The notes below the pieces were generated by a model. That model did no database searches and was not told the origin of the DNA. It worked only from the letters and a program-made list of their open reading frames with translations. Shown one piece after another: positions 1 through 8,258 of a stretch of DNA of 64,000 bases (the first letter of the stretch is position 1; every line of letters begins with the position of its first letter). Made by a program: the position numbers and the translations under genes. Source of the DNA: Streptomyces liliiviolaceus. Lineage in GTDB: Bacteria > Actinomycetota > Actinomycetes > Streptomycetales > Streptomycetaceae. The stretch covers positions 124,001 through 188,000 of the forward strand of contig NZ_JAGPYQ010000001.1 of NCBI RefSeq assembly GCF_018070025.1. The letters are read 5' to 3'.

Positions 1-876
1 GTTGTAGCCGTCGACGTACTGGTGGCGCACCGAGTCCGTCTTCTCGTCCCACTGGTCGTTCTTGACCAGCTTGAGGGACTTGCCGGCCTTGTACTCGGCG
101 ATCTTGTACGGGCCGAGGGAGGCGGGGGCCTTGTCGTACTTCTCCTTCGTGTCCTGCTTCTCGGGCACGATGGCGTAGCCGGCCATGGCCAGGGCCTGCG
201 GGAGGTCCGGCTGGGCGGCCTTGAAGTGGAAGACGACCGTTTTGTCGTCCGGCGTCTCAAGGACCGAGTCCGGCAGGTGCTTGCCCTTGTAGGGGCCGTC
301 CGGCAGCGCCTTGCGGTAGTCGGAGCCCGAGAGCCAGGTCTGGACGTAGGTGGGACCGTCGAAGATCACCTTCGAGTACTGCCGCTCGATGGTGTGCCGG
401 ACGTCCTTGGACGTGATGACGTTGCCGTCCTCGTCCTTGACGTCGTCCTTCAGGGTGTACGTCCAGGTCTTGCCGCCGTCGGACGACTTGCCGGAGTCGG
501 TGGCGATGTCACCGACGACGGTCAGGTTGCCCTTCGCGTCCTCCTGGAAGTTCGTCAGACCGCGGTGGATCAGGTTGGCGAACTGGCCGGCGTCGCTGAC
601 GTAGATCTGGCCCGGGTCCATGTGGGACAGGTCGGACTGCTGGTAGACGTTGATCGTGCCACCGGTCTTGGCCCCGGTCACCGCTTCGGCCGGACCGGTC
701 GACGCCTGCGCGTCGCCGTAGGCGACAGGCTTCGACTGCGCCTTGGCGTCCTCCTTGGACTTGGAGTCGTCCTTGCCGCTGTCCTTGCCACTGTCGGAGC
801 AGCCGGTCAGGGCGAGCGACCCCGCCGCGACGGCGACGGTTATGGCGCGAACGGTGCGCATTCTTATGGGCTTCAT
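1..876 (-). CDS. bldKB: Oligopeptide ABC transporter substrate-binding lipoprotein (BldKB-like), 3' end off the window
   Basis: Partial gene of 292 visible codons that continues past the left edge. It opens with a lipoprotein signal peptide (MKPIRMRTVRA..., hydrophobic core, lipobox LTGC at residues 23-26), then a K/D/S-rich linker and the start of an SBP family 5 domain (segments 'GTINVYQQSDLSHMDPG' and 'FANLIHRGL'). The family captures extracellular oligopeptides for a permease. The start is the ATG at 876, since the signal peptide begins there; the RBS is weak (AGGTAGG). It lies about 100 nt downstream of a DppC-type permease gene on the same strand. Permease first, binding protein second, next to typA, matches my memory of the bldK operon, whose product imports a peptide signal and is needed for aerial growth in S. 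coelicolor. The symbol rests on that order, not on a search. Confidence 0.72.
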   Translation of the reverse strand, partial: MKPIRMRTVRAITVAVAAGSLALTGCSDSGKDSGKDDSKSKEDAKAQSKPVAYGDAQASTGPAEAVTGAKTGGTINVYQQSDLSHMDPGQIYVSDAGQFANLIHRGLTNFQEDAKGNLTVVGDIATDSGKSSDGGKTWTYTLKDDVKDEDGNVITSKDVRHTIERQYSKVIFDGPTYVQTWLSGSDYRKALPDGPYKGKHLPDSVLETPDDKTVVFHFKAAQPDLPQALAMAGYAIVPEKQDTKEKYDKAPASLGPYKIAEYKAGKSLKLVKNDQWDEKTDSVRHQYVDGYN

Positions 877-975
877 GATGCCGATGACCTACCTGTCGTA
901 GTTGTCCACGAGTGCTGCCTGACGGTCCGGACGAGCCGGAACGGGGGTGGCAGCCCCCCCACCACCAATGGACGT

Positions 976-2013
976 TTAGCGTCCGGTCTTGGGGTCGAAT
1001 GCGTCCCGGACGGAGTCGCCGAGAAGATTGAAGGCGAGCACGAAGATCACCATCGCGATGCCCGGGAAGAACATGAACATCGGGTCCTGCTCGTAGATCC
1101 CGGCGCCGATGGCGAACATCCGGCCCCAGTCCGGTGTCGGCTCCACGAAGCCCACACCCACGTAACTGAGGAACGCGATCGAGAGGATCGCGCTGGGCAG
1201 CATGTACGTGCCCTGCACCAGGATCGGTGTGACGATGTTCGGCAGGATCTCCTTGCGCACGATACGCGCCGGAGAGGCTCCCGAGACCTTCGCCGCCTCC
1301 ACGAACTCCCGCTCCCGCAGGGAGAGTACGGAGCTGCGCACCAGACGGGCCATACCCATCCAGCCGAGGAACCACATCACCAGGATGATCGCCACCGCAC
1401 GCAGATAGGTGGGGGTCTCGTCCGTCGGGGAGACGAACATCGCGGTGACCACCGGCATGAAGGCGATGAAGAACAGCTGCTGCGGGAAGGCCAGGAAGAA
1501 GTCGGTGATCCGGCCCAGCCAGTAGTCGACCTTGCCGCCGAAGTAGCCGCTGATCATGCCGAGGACCACGCCCGTCACCACGCTGAACAGCGTGACGAGC
1601 ACGGCCATGTAGAGCGAGGTGCGCATGCCGTACAGCAGCATGGTGAACACATCGCGGCCCAGCTTGGGCTCGACGCCGAACCAGAAGTCGGAGGACATGC
1701 CGCCGAAGGATCCGGTGGGCATGGCGAAGTCGTCGAGCAGGAACGGGTAGTCGGGCTCCTGCGCGTACAGCGTGTAGGGGTCCTTGCCGTACAGGGACGA
1801 GATGACCGGGGCGAGGGCGGCGACCGCGAAGAAAAAAATCACCACGCACGCGGAGATGACTCCGGTACGGTCTCGCTTGAAGCGATGCCACATCAGCTGC
1901 CCGGGGGAACGACCTTCGAGCTGCTCGGCCTCGGCGGGCTCGGCGTTCGGCGCGAGCTCGGGGTCCAAGGCCGCCGACGGCCCGGAGCCCTCGGCCTTGG
2001 TTGGACTGGTCAT
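976..2013 (-). CDS. bldKA: Oligopeptide ABC transporter permease, DppC/OppC type (BldKA-like)
   Basis: Inner-membrane permease of 345 aa, the usual size for DppC/OppC proteins. A polar N-terminal stretch of about 45 residues is followed by a first membrane helix (VISACVVIFFFAVAALAPV), an extracytoplasmic segment, then about five helices of a BPD_transp_1 domain. The EAA loop that docks the ATPase is visible (EFVEAAKVSGASPARIVRK, with ILPN after it). The ATG at 2013 has a GGGGGA ribosome site 9 nt upstream. It is the first gene of a minus-strand operon whose next gene encodes the matching lipoprotein; the second permease and ATPases should lie left of the window. The call as peptide permease is firm; the name bldKA is inferred from gene order. 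Confidence 0.8.
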   Translation of the reverse strand: MTSPTKAEGSGPSAALDPELAPNAEPAEAEQLEGRSPGQLMWHRFKRDRTGVISACVVIFFFAVAALAPVISSLYGKDPYTLYAQEPDYPFLLDDFAMPTGSFGGMSSDFWFGVEPKLGRDVFTMLLYGMRTSLYMAVLVTLFSVVTGVVLGMISGYFGGKVDYWLGRITDFFLAFPQQLFFIAFMPVVTAMFVSPTDETPTYLRAVAIILVMWFLGWMGMARLVRSSVLSLREREFVEAAKVSGASPARIVRKEILPNIVTPILVQGTYMLPSAILSIAFLSYVGVGFVEPTPDWGRMFAIGAGIYEQDPMFMFFPGIAMVIFVLAFNLLGDSVRDAFDPKTGR

Positions 2014-2413
2014 CTTTGTTCTTCCCCCGGGGGATGGAGAGTTGAGCGCAGCACAGATACCGGCAGGTTCTGTGGTTTCAGGGAACTTTCACCAAGTGGG
2101 TCAACGCGCGTCAAGGGCGGAAGACATAGGGATCTCCCTACCGTCGAAATTTTGAGCAAAAATTGCAGAGAATGACACCTGCGCGCGCTTGACAGGTGAG
2201 ACGAGATTCCGGCGAACCGGGCATCTGCTGCGAAAATTTCGTTTACGTGTCCGAAACTTGATTGGGCATTGACCGATATGCGAACGCCGCCGCATCCTTT
2301 CCGCCGTTGTCCGAACTGAGCCGGTTTTTCGGCCTGCGGGCGCACGGGCATTTCGGGTACGCCAAAGGCCCGGATCCCCGCCGAGCGGGGAACCGGGCAC
2401 TGGCGAAGCAGGG
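2014..2413. other. Gene-free 400-bp region upstream of the peptide importer operon
   Basis: No supported gene. It holds the typA terminator hairpin at its right side and, nearer the permease, an A/T-rich stretch at about 2144-2166 with the inverted pair AATTTT/AAAATT, unusual for this genome. The long leader and low GC suggest a regulated promoter for the importer operon. I could not fix -10/-35 hexamers. Confidence 0.5.
2368..2398 (-). terminator. Hairpin terminator downstream of typA
   Basis: Arms GCCCGGATCCCCGC (2368-2381) and GCGGGGAACCGGGC (2385-2398) pair with one mismatch around a 3-nt loop. It lies 16 nt past the typA stop codon. No U-tract follows, as is usual in Streptomyces. Confidence 0.6.
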
Positions 2414-4318
2414 TCAGCCGTGCTTGGCGCGGCTCGCGGCGCGACCGCGCTCACGGGCGTCCAGGTTGACCTTGCGGATGCGCACGGCCTCCGGGGTCAC
2501 CTCGACGCACTCGTCGTCGCGGCAGAACTCCAGCGACTGTTCGAGCGAGAGCTTGCGCGGCGGGACGATCGCCTCGAAGGAGTCGGCCGCGGCCGAGCGC
2601 ATGTTGGTGAGCTTCTTCTCCTTGGTGATGTTCACGTCCATGTCGTCGGCGCGCGAGTTCTCACCGACGATCATGCCCTCGTACACCTCGGTGCCGGGCT
2701 CGGTGAACAGCACACCGCGCTCCTGGAGGTTCGTCATCGCGAACGCGGTGACGGCGCCGGAGCGGTCGGCGACCAGCGAGCCGTTGTTACGGGTCGTCAG
2801 CGTACCGAACCACGGCTCGTGGCCCTCGTGGATCGAGTGGGCGATACCCGTGCCGCGCGTCCCGGTCAGGAACTCCGTACGGAAGCCGATGAGACCGCGG
2901 GACGGCACGACGAACTCCAGCCGGACCCAGCCCGAGCCGTGGTTCGACATGTTGTCCATCCGGCCCTTGCGGACGCCCATGAGCTGCGTGACCGCGCCCA
3001 TGTGCTCCTCGGGCACGTCGATCGTCATGCGCTCGACCGGCTCGTGCACCTTGCCGTCGATGACCTGCGTGACCACCTGCGGCTTGCCGATGGTCAGCTC
3101 GAAGCCCTCACGGCGCATCTGCTCGACCAGGATGGCCAGCGCCAGCTCACCGCGGCCCTGCACCTCCCAGGCGTCGGGGCGCTCGGTGTCCAGGACCCGC
3201 AGCGAGACGTTACCGATCAGCTCGCGGTCCAGGCGGTCCTTGACCTGCCGGGCGGTGACCTTGCGGTCCTTGACCACGGCCTTGTCCGCGCCCTTGCCGG
3301 TCGCGCCGCGGCCGACCATCGGGGAGGTGTTCGTACCGATGGTCATCGAGATGGCCGGCTCGTCCACCGTGATGAGCGGCAGCGCGATCGGGTTCTCGGG
3401 GTCGGCGAGGGTCTCGCCGATCATGATGTCCGGGATACCGGCGACGGCACAGATGTCACCGGGGCCCGCCTTCTCGGCGGGCTTGCGGGTGAGCGCCTCG
3501 GTCATCAGCAGCTCGGTGATGCGGACGTTCGACATGGTGCCGTCACGCTTGATCCACGTGACCGTCTGGCCCTTGCGCAGCTCGCCCTGCTCGACGCGGA
3601 GCAGCGCGATACGGCCGAGGAAGTTGTCCGCGTCCAGGTTGGTGACGTGCGCCTGGAGCGGGGCCTCCTCGTCGAAGGACGGGGCCGGGACGTGCGAAAG
3701 GATCGTGGAGAAGAACGGCTCCAGGCTGTCGCTGTCCGCCGGGACGGTGCCGTCCTCCGGCTTGGTGAGCGACGCCACACCGTCACGCGCACACGCGTAG
3801 ACGATGGGGAACTCGATCTGGTCCTCGTCCGCGTCCAGGTCGAGGAAGAGGTCGTACGCCTCGTTCACGACCTCGTCGATGCGCGAGTCGGGGCGGTCCG
3901 TCTTGTTGATGCACAGGATGACGGGCAGGCGGGCCTGCAGCGCCTTGCGCAGCACGAAGCGGGTCTGGGGCAGGGGGCCCTCGGAGGCGTCGACCAGGAG
4001 GACGACCGCGTCCACCATCGACAGACCGCGCTCGACCTCACCACCGAAGTCGGCGTGGCCGGGGGTGTCGATGATGTTGATGGTGATGACGTCGCCGCCA
4101 TCCTTCGGGTGGTACTTCACCGCCGTGTTCTTGGCCAGGATCGTGATGCCCTTCTCACGTTCCAGGTCGTTCGAGTCCATCATGCGGTCGTCGAGCGACT
4201 CGGCGGCGTGCGCGGCGAAGGCACCGGCCTGCTTGAGCATGGCGTCGACCAGGGTGGTCTTGCCGTGGTCGACGTGGGCGACGATGGCGACGTTGCGGAT
4301 GTCGTGGCGCGTGGCCAT
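2414..4318 (-). CDS. typA: Ribosome-associated translational GTPase TypA/BipA
   Basis: Protein of 634 aa, the normal TypA length. The GTPase domain begins at once: P-loop AHVDHGKTT (residues 14-22), switch and G3 motif DTPGH, and G4 'NKTD' (CINKTDRPDSR). EF-G-like domains III and V and the TypA-specific C-terminal domain follow. TypA binds the ribosome in a GTP-dependent way and helps assembly and translation under stress. The ATG at 4318 is chosen because MATRHDIRN matches the family N-terminus; an in-frame ATG a few codons upstream would add non-conserved residues. A GGGAG lies about 12 nt upstream, rather distant. It is transcribed toward the peptide importer genes but separated from them by a terminator. 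Confidence 0.96.
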   Translation of the reverse strand: MATRHDIRNVAIVAHVDHGKTTLVDAMLKQAGAFAAHAAESLDDRMMDSNDLEREKGITILAKNTAVKYHPKDGGDVITINIIDTPGHADFGGEVERGLSMVDAVVLLVDASEGPLPQTRFVLRKALQARLPVILCINKTDRPDSRIDEVVNEAYDLFLDLDADEDQIEFPIVYACARDGVASLTKPEDGTVPADSDSLEPFFSTILSHVPAPSFDEEAPLQAHVTNLDADNFLGRIALLRVEQGELRKGQTVTWIKRDGTMSNVRITELLMTEALTRKPAEKAGPGDICAVAGIPDIMIGETLADPENPIALPLITVDEPAISMTIGTNTSPMVGRGATGKGADKAVVKDRKVTARQVKDRLDRELIGNVSLRVLDTERPDAWEVQGRGELALAILVEQMRREGFELTIGKPQVVTQVIDGKVHEPVERMTIDVPEEHMGAVTQLMGVRKGRMDNMSNHGSGWVRLEFVVPSRGLIGFRTEFLTGTRGTGIAHSIHEGHEPWFGTLTTRNNGSLVADRSGAVTAFAMTNLQERGVLFTEPGTEVYEGMIVGENSRADDMDVNITKEKKLTNMRSAAADSFEAIVPPRKLSLEQSLEFCRDDECVEVTPEAVRIRKVNLDARERGRAASRAKHG

Positions 4319-4527
4319 ATTGAGGCGCTTCTCCCGGAGTGAGGTGACGGCCATCCGCTGCTGCGCGGGGCCCTGCCGGGCTGAAACGTGCCACGGCCTT
4401 ACCCCATGGTACGGGTGCGCTGCCGCTGGGGCTCGACAGGGCTTCGGCCGGTGGCCACACTGCGGGCCGGTGGGGGTCGGCCGCGCAGTTCCCCGCGCCC
4501 CTGAAGGGGCCCGCCTCACCTGCGGGA
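4319..4527. other. Intergenic region carrying a family B repeat
   Basis: The gap between the lipoprotein stop and the typA start. A family B repeat runs from about 4462 to 4515 (core cgcgcagttccccgcgcccc followed by tgaagggg, able to fold on itself). It probably ends the lipoprotein transcript. Confidence 0.55.
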
Positions 4528-6765
4528 TCAGGGCTTTTTCAGGAAGCCCATGTCCTCGTAGAGGGGGGTTTGGAAACCGAATGCTCCCGCGTTCGCGAGG
4601 GTCGTGCGGGAGGCCGTCAGCTGGGGGCGCTGATAGAGGGGGATCGAGGCCGCCGCCGCCCAGATGCGGGCGTCCGCCTTGCGGACCAGGGCGCGGGACT
4701 CGTCCGCGTCCAGTTCGGCGACGGCCTGGTCGAAGAGCTGGTCCACCTGGTCGGTGCCGACCCGGGTGAAGTTCTGCTCGACGTTCAGGGAGCCGTCCGC
4801 CGCCGGGACCGGCTTGGCGTAGATGGGGCGGGCGTCGGTCGCGGGGAACGCGGACGCGGGCCAGGAGTACAGCGCCAGGTCGTACTGGCCCGAGGCGATG
4901 TGATCCTTGAAATAGCTGTCGTCGGCGACCTTGGAGATCTCCGTCCGGATGCCGACGCGGCCCAGCATCCGGGCGATCCGGTCCCCGACCGCCCGCAGCG
5001 ACTGGGATCCGGGGCCCGAGGGGAGCACGAAGCGCAGCGACAGCGGCTTGCCGTTCTTGGCGAGCGGCCCGGCGGCCTCGGGTCCCGGGGCGCGGGTGCC
5101 CCTCGGCGCGTACGCCCCCGGGGCGCCGCCGGGCCTGAGCTGCTGCTTCCCGTCCTGGGCGAGGTGCTTCTCCGCCCCGCTCGCCCCGTCCCGCTTCCCG
5201 GGCGCGAGCACGGTGGGGCTCTCGTCGTCCGCGGGCTTGTCGTCCGTCCCGCCGACGATGTACGTGCCGTCGTCCCCGGAGCCGTCCGCGTCGTCCGTGT
5301 CCTTGGAGTCCTTGGAGTCCTTGGAGTCCTTGGAGTCCTTCTTGTCCTTGGCCGTCTTCGAGGCCTCGGCGCCCGCCGCCTTCTTGGACTTCTTCTCCTT
5401 GACCGGGCCGCCCGCCACCCAGCCCGCGTCGGAGAGCAGGGCCTGCGCCTCCCGGGTGTCCTGGCCGCCGAGCGCGCCGCTGTTGTCGGCGTACGCCTGC
5501 TGGCCGGCCAGCGCGAGGTGGCTGCCGACCGGCTCGGCGGGCAGGCCGAGCGGTTCGAGGACGGCCTTGGCCAGCTCCCTGCGGTCGAGGGCGCGGGCCA
5601 CGGCCCGGCGGACGCGTTCGTCGGCGAGCGGGCCCTCGGAGCCGTTCAACGCGAGTTGGGTGAAAGCCGGTTCGAGGGACTTGCGGACCACGAAACCGCG
5701 CAGGGCGGACTGCTGACCGGTGTACTTCTTCACGGCCTTGGCGCGCTTCTTGCGGGCCGTGGTCTCCTTGTCGGCCGCCTCCTCGTCGGAGCCGTGCGCG
5801 ATCGCCCAGGAACGCAGCGCCCGGCCCGGGGTGAGGGCGGCGCCGGGGCCGTGGGTGAGCGGCACGCCCGCGCCGCCCTTGGCCTCCCGGGCGGCGGACG
5901 TGATGCGGTGGGCCTCGGTCGCGTCGATCTCGGCCAGGTCGAGCCGGCCGCCGGCGAGGGCGGCGGCACGTTTCTCCCGGGGCACGGCCCGCAGGACCAG
6001 CTCGGAGAGTTTGGCGGGCCGCCCCCACCAGCGGGGGTTGCGCTTGAGGGTGACGTCGCCCGACTTGCGGTCGACCGTGTCGACGGAGAAGGGGCCCGCG
6101 GTGACCTTCAGCCTGCGGCGGGCGCTGTCGTTGAAGGTGTCCGGGGTGCCCGTGACGTCCTTCGGGTACAGCGGTGAGAACAGCGACTGCCAGTCCGCGT
6201 ACGGCTTCTTGAAGGTGACCCGCACCTCCAGGTCGTTCTTGCCGCGTTCGATCTTCTCGATGCGGTCGTAGCCGGCGTTGCGGGCCGTCCAGTACGCGGT
6301 GTCCTTGCCGGACAGGGCGCGCCACTGGGCCAGGAAGTCCGCGGCGCCGATCTCGCGGCCGTCGCTCCAGACGGCCTGCTGGTTGAGCTTGTAGAGCACG
6401 ACCTGCCGGGGCTCGCGCTCGACGACCTTCGCGCCCTCCAGGTAGTCGGGGTTGCGCAGGGGGCGGCCGTTCGCGTCGAGCCGGTACAGGGAGGGCAGTA
6501 CGGCGCCGGCGACCCGGGAGGTGGCGGCGTCCGCGTCCGCCTGGAAGGCGTTCAGGGTCTCGGGGACGGCGTCCACGGCCCAGTGCAGGGTGCCGCCGTC
6601 GGCGATCCGATCACGCTTCGCGGACGCGATGTCCTGGCCGGCGGCGGGCTTGCCCGCCTCGTCCTGCTCACTGCACCCGGCGAGAGCGGGCACCGCGAGG
6701 ACGCCCGCCGTGAGGAACGCTACCGAGCGCGTCACCGCGCGCAGTCCGACGCCGTCGTGGGACAT
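4528..6765 (-). CDS. Peptide ABC transporter substrate-binding lipoprotein (SBP family 5), orphan
   Basis: Secreted lipoprotein of 745 aa, longer than the typical 530-600 aa. The signal peptide ends in lipobox LAGC (residues 28-31). The SBP_bac_5 fold runs from about residue 70, with family signatures such as 'PYADWQSLFSPLYPKDV'. The extra length comes from a low-complexity insertion near residues 440-550 made of Lys, Asp and Ser, including four tandem KDS units, plus G/P-rich sequence. No permease or ATPase gene is adjacent, so it may feed the nearby importer or another system. The ATG has a strong RBS (GGAGG, 8 nt spacing). Ligand unknown. Confidence 0.85.
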   Translation of the reverse strand: MSHDGVGLRAVTRSVAFLTAGVLAVPALAGCSEQDEAGKPAAGQDIASAKRDRIADGGTLHWAVDAVPETLNAFQADADAATSRVAGAVLPSLYRLDANGRPLRNPDYLEGAKVVEREPRQVVLYKLNQQAVWSDGREIGAADFLAQWRALSGKDTAYWTARNAGYDRIEKIERGKNDLEVRVTFKKPYADWQSLFSPLYPKDVTGTPDTFNDSARRRLKVTAGPFSVDTVDRKSGDVTLKRNPRWWGRPAKLSELVLRAVPREKRAAALAGGRLDLAEIDATEAHRITSAAREAKGGAGVPLTHGPGAALTPGRALRSWAIAHGSDEEAADKETTARKKRAKAVKKYTGQQSALRGFVVRKSLEPAFTQLALNGSEGPLADERVRRAVARALDRRELAKAVLEPLGLPAEPVGSHLALAGQQAYADNSGALGGQDTREAQALLSDAGWVAGGPVKEKKSKKAAGAEASKTAKDKKDSKDSKDSKDSKDTDDADGSGDDGTYIVGGTDDKPADDESPTVLAPGKRDGASGAEKHLAQDGKQQLRPGGAPGAYAPRGTRAPGPEAAGPLAKNGKPLSLRFVLPSGPGSQSLRAVGDRIARMLGRVGIRTEISKVADDSYFKDHIASGQYDLALYSWPASAFPATDARPIYAKPVPAADGSLNVEQNFTRVGTDQVDQLFDQAVAELDADESRALVRKADARIWAAAASIPLYQRPQLTASRTTLANAGAFGFQTPLYEDMGFLKKP
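5299..5334 (-). repeat. Four tandem 9-nt repeats inside the lipoprotein gene
   Basis: Four perfect copies of gtccttgga (plus-strand reading), with a partial fifth. They encode the repeated KDS tripeptide of the linker. Unit length is a multiple of three, so copy-number change would keep the frame. Confidence 0.9.
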
Positions 6766-7107
6766 GACTGGTACCTCCGGGGGGCCGCTCCACGGGTGAA
6801 CACGGGTGGTCTGATCACGTTTGGCGGTATTTGGAGTTGATCAGATCTATGCGGCCACTGAAGAGGAAAGGTTCCGGCACCGGGCGGCGACACGGCGACG
6901 GACCCGGGGAAGCCCACCCGTGCGGCGCAATGCCCCGGGCCCGCGCGCCGGAGCCCGATCCGTACCCGCGCGCCCCCTGGAGGGCTTCTGCCGGATCTTC
7001 CCAATCCATGCACGTCCCTTCCCACCAGCCGGTGTGACGCGCGACACTCGCAGGCGCATGAACGTTGCCGCCTTGGGCCGAGGGGTCCGCGGAAGTGAGG
7101 GCAAGTC
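6766..7107. other. Divergent promoter region between lipoprotein and SDH operons
   Basis: 342 bp without a supported gene. The left part holds an inverted repeat at 6810-6845 that fits an operator for the lipoprotein gene. The rest is GC-rich and featureless apart from the RBS (GAGGG, 6 nt) for the gene starting at 7108. Confidence 0.5.
6810..6845. promoter_or_regulatory. Inverted repeat, candidate operator
   Basis: Perfect 8-bp arms TCTGATCA (6810-6817) and TGATCAGA (6838-6845), centres 28 bp apart, 45 nt upstream of the lipoprotein start. The cognate regulator is unknown. Confidence 0.4.
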
Positions 7108-7398
7108 ATGTCCGTGCACGACGAACTGACGTCAGTCCAGCGCTGCCTCGACGACCTGGTGAGGTCCGTGAAGCGGCTGGAACAGCAGTTGGACGGTGGC
7201 GGCCTGGAGATGCGCAGGGTGCGCACCGACGCCGATCACCTGCGCGAGAGCGTGGCGCTGCTGCGCGAGACCGCCCCCGGTCTCGCGAAGCCCAAGCGCC
7301 CCGACCTCGTGTCCATCCCCGACACCCCGTACGACACGACCCTGTGGACGGACTCCGACGACGAGGGTCTCGGCGCCCGCGACCGCCACGCACCCTGA
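7108..7398 (+). CDS. Small coiled-coil hypothetical protein upstream of SDH
   Basis: A 96-aa soluble acidic protein with no family I recognise. The first 60 residues look like an amphipathic coiled coil (heptad-like LTSVQRCLDDLVRSVKRLEQQL); the tail is Pro/Asp-rich and probably disordered. It has GAGGG 6 nt before the ATG and Streptomyces-like codon use. The stop lies 19 nt before the start of the SDH membrane subunit, so the two are probably co-transcribed. An accessory role for the dehydrogenase is possible but is only an inference from position. Confidence 0.7.
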   Translation: MSVHDELTSVQRCLDDLVRSVKRLEQQLDGGGLEMRRVRTDADHLRESVALLRETAPGLAKPKRPDLVSIPDTPYDTTLWTDSDDEGLGARDRHAP

Positions 7399-7417
7399 TC
7401 CCCGACCGGAGCTCTCC

Positions 7418-8239
7418 TTGGCCACTGGTACGGAACCCCAAATGAAGAGCGGCGGCGTACGCAACGCCACGCGCGCCGCGATCTCCGCCCCGCATCTGCG
7501 GACCGACCGCTGGTGGCTGGCGCCCGCCGCGACGGCGGCCGGGCTGCTGGCCTTCGTCGTCTACTCGACCTGGCGGGCGTTCTCGAACAGCCACTACTAC
7601 GCCGCCCCGTACGTCTCGCCGTTCTACTCCCCGTGTCTGGCGGAGAACTGCGTGCCGATGAGGAACGGGCCCAACTGGGAGATCTTCGGCAGCTGGTGGG
7701 GTCTGTCCCCCGCCCTGCTCGTACTGATCTTCCCGCTCGGCTTCCGGCTGACCTGCTACTACTACCGCAAGGCCTACTACCGCGGCTTCTGGGCCTCCCC
7801 GCCCGCCTGCGCGGTCGCCGAGCCGCACAAGAAGTACTCCGGTGAGACGCGCTTCCCGCTGATCTTCCAGAACATCCACCGCTACTTCTTCTACGCGGCG
7901 GTGCCGGTCGCCGGGATCCTCACGTACGACACGGTCCTCGCCTTCCGGAACGAGGACTACGAGTGGGGCCACATGGGGCTCGGCACGCTCGTGTTCCTGG
8001 TGAACATCACGCTGATCTGGGCGTACACCCTCTCGTGCCACTCCTGCCGGCACATCGTCGGCGGCAAGCTGAAGCACTTCTCCAGACATCCCGTGCGCTA
8101 CCGGGCCTGGCAGCTGGTGGGCCGGCTGAACGCACGTCACATGCAGCTCGCCTGGGCGTCGCTGGTGAGCGTGGCGCTCGCCGACTTCTACGTGTACCTG
8201 GTCGCGTCCGGCGTCTTCGACGACCCGACCTTCTTCTAA
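7418..8239 (+). CDS. sdhC: Succinate dehydrogenase/fumarate reductase cytochrome b subunit
   Basis: Membrane anchor subunit of 273 aa with about five helices, the single-chain type that carries haem b and passes electrons between the iron-sulfur subunit and quinone. Hydrophobic helices include LAPAATAAGLLAFVVYS and ALLVLIFPLGFRLTCYYY; candidate haem ligands lie in 'NIHRYFFY' and 'SCHSCRHIVGG'. I place the start at the TTG at 7418 because GGAG lies 6 nt before it; the in-frame ATG at 7442 has no RBS. It is followed 19 nt later by the flavoprotein gene. This three-gene set matches the second, non-classical SDH of streptomycetes (SCO5106-5108 region), not the four-subunit sdhCDAB. Confidence 0.85.
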   Translation: MATGTEPQMKSGGVRNATRAAISAPHLRTDRWWLAPAATAAGLLAFVVYSTWRAFSNSHYYAAPYVSPFYSPCLAENCVPMRNGPNWEIFGSWWGLSPALLVLIFPLGFRLTCYYYRKAYYRGFWASPPACAVAEPHKKYSGETRFPLIFQNIHRYFFYAAVPVAGILTYDTVLAFRNEDYEWGHMGLGTLVFLVNITLIWAYTLSCHSCRHIVGGKLKHFSRHPVRYRAWQLVGRLNARHMQLAWASLVSVALADFYVYLVASGVFDDPTFF

Positions 8240-8258
8240 CAGACAAAAGGTGCTTCAG

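Noticed and set aside
22..2175. Long open frames on the strand opposite to real genes (here over 700 codons; similar ones opposite typA, the SpoIIE gene and the SDH genes)
   Set aside because: They arise from G/C bias at third codon positions; products are Arg/Gly/Ala/Val-rich without domains, and the other strand has clear protein families.
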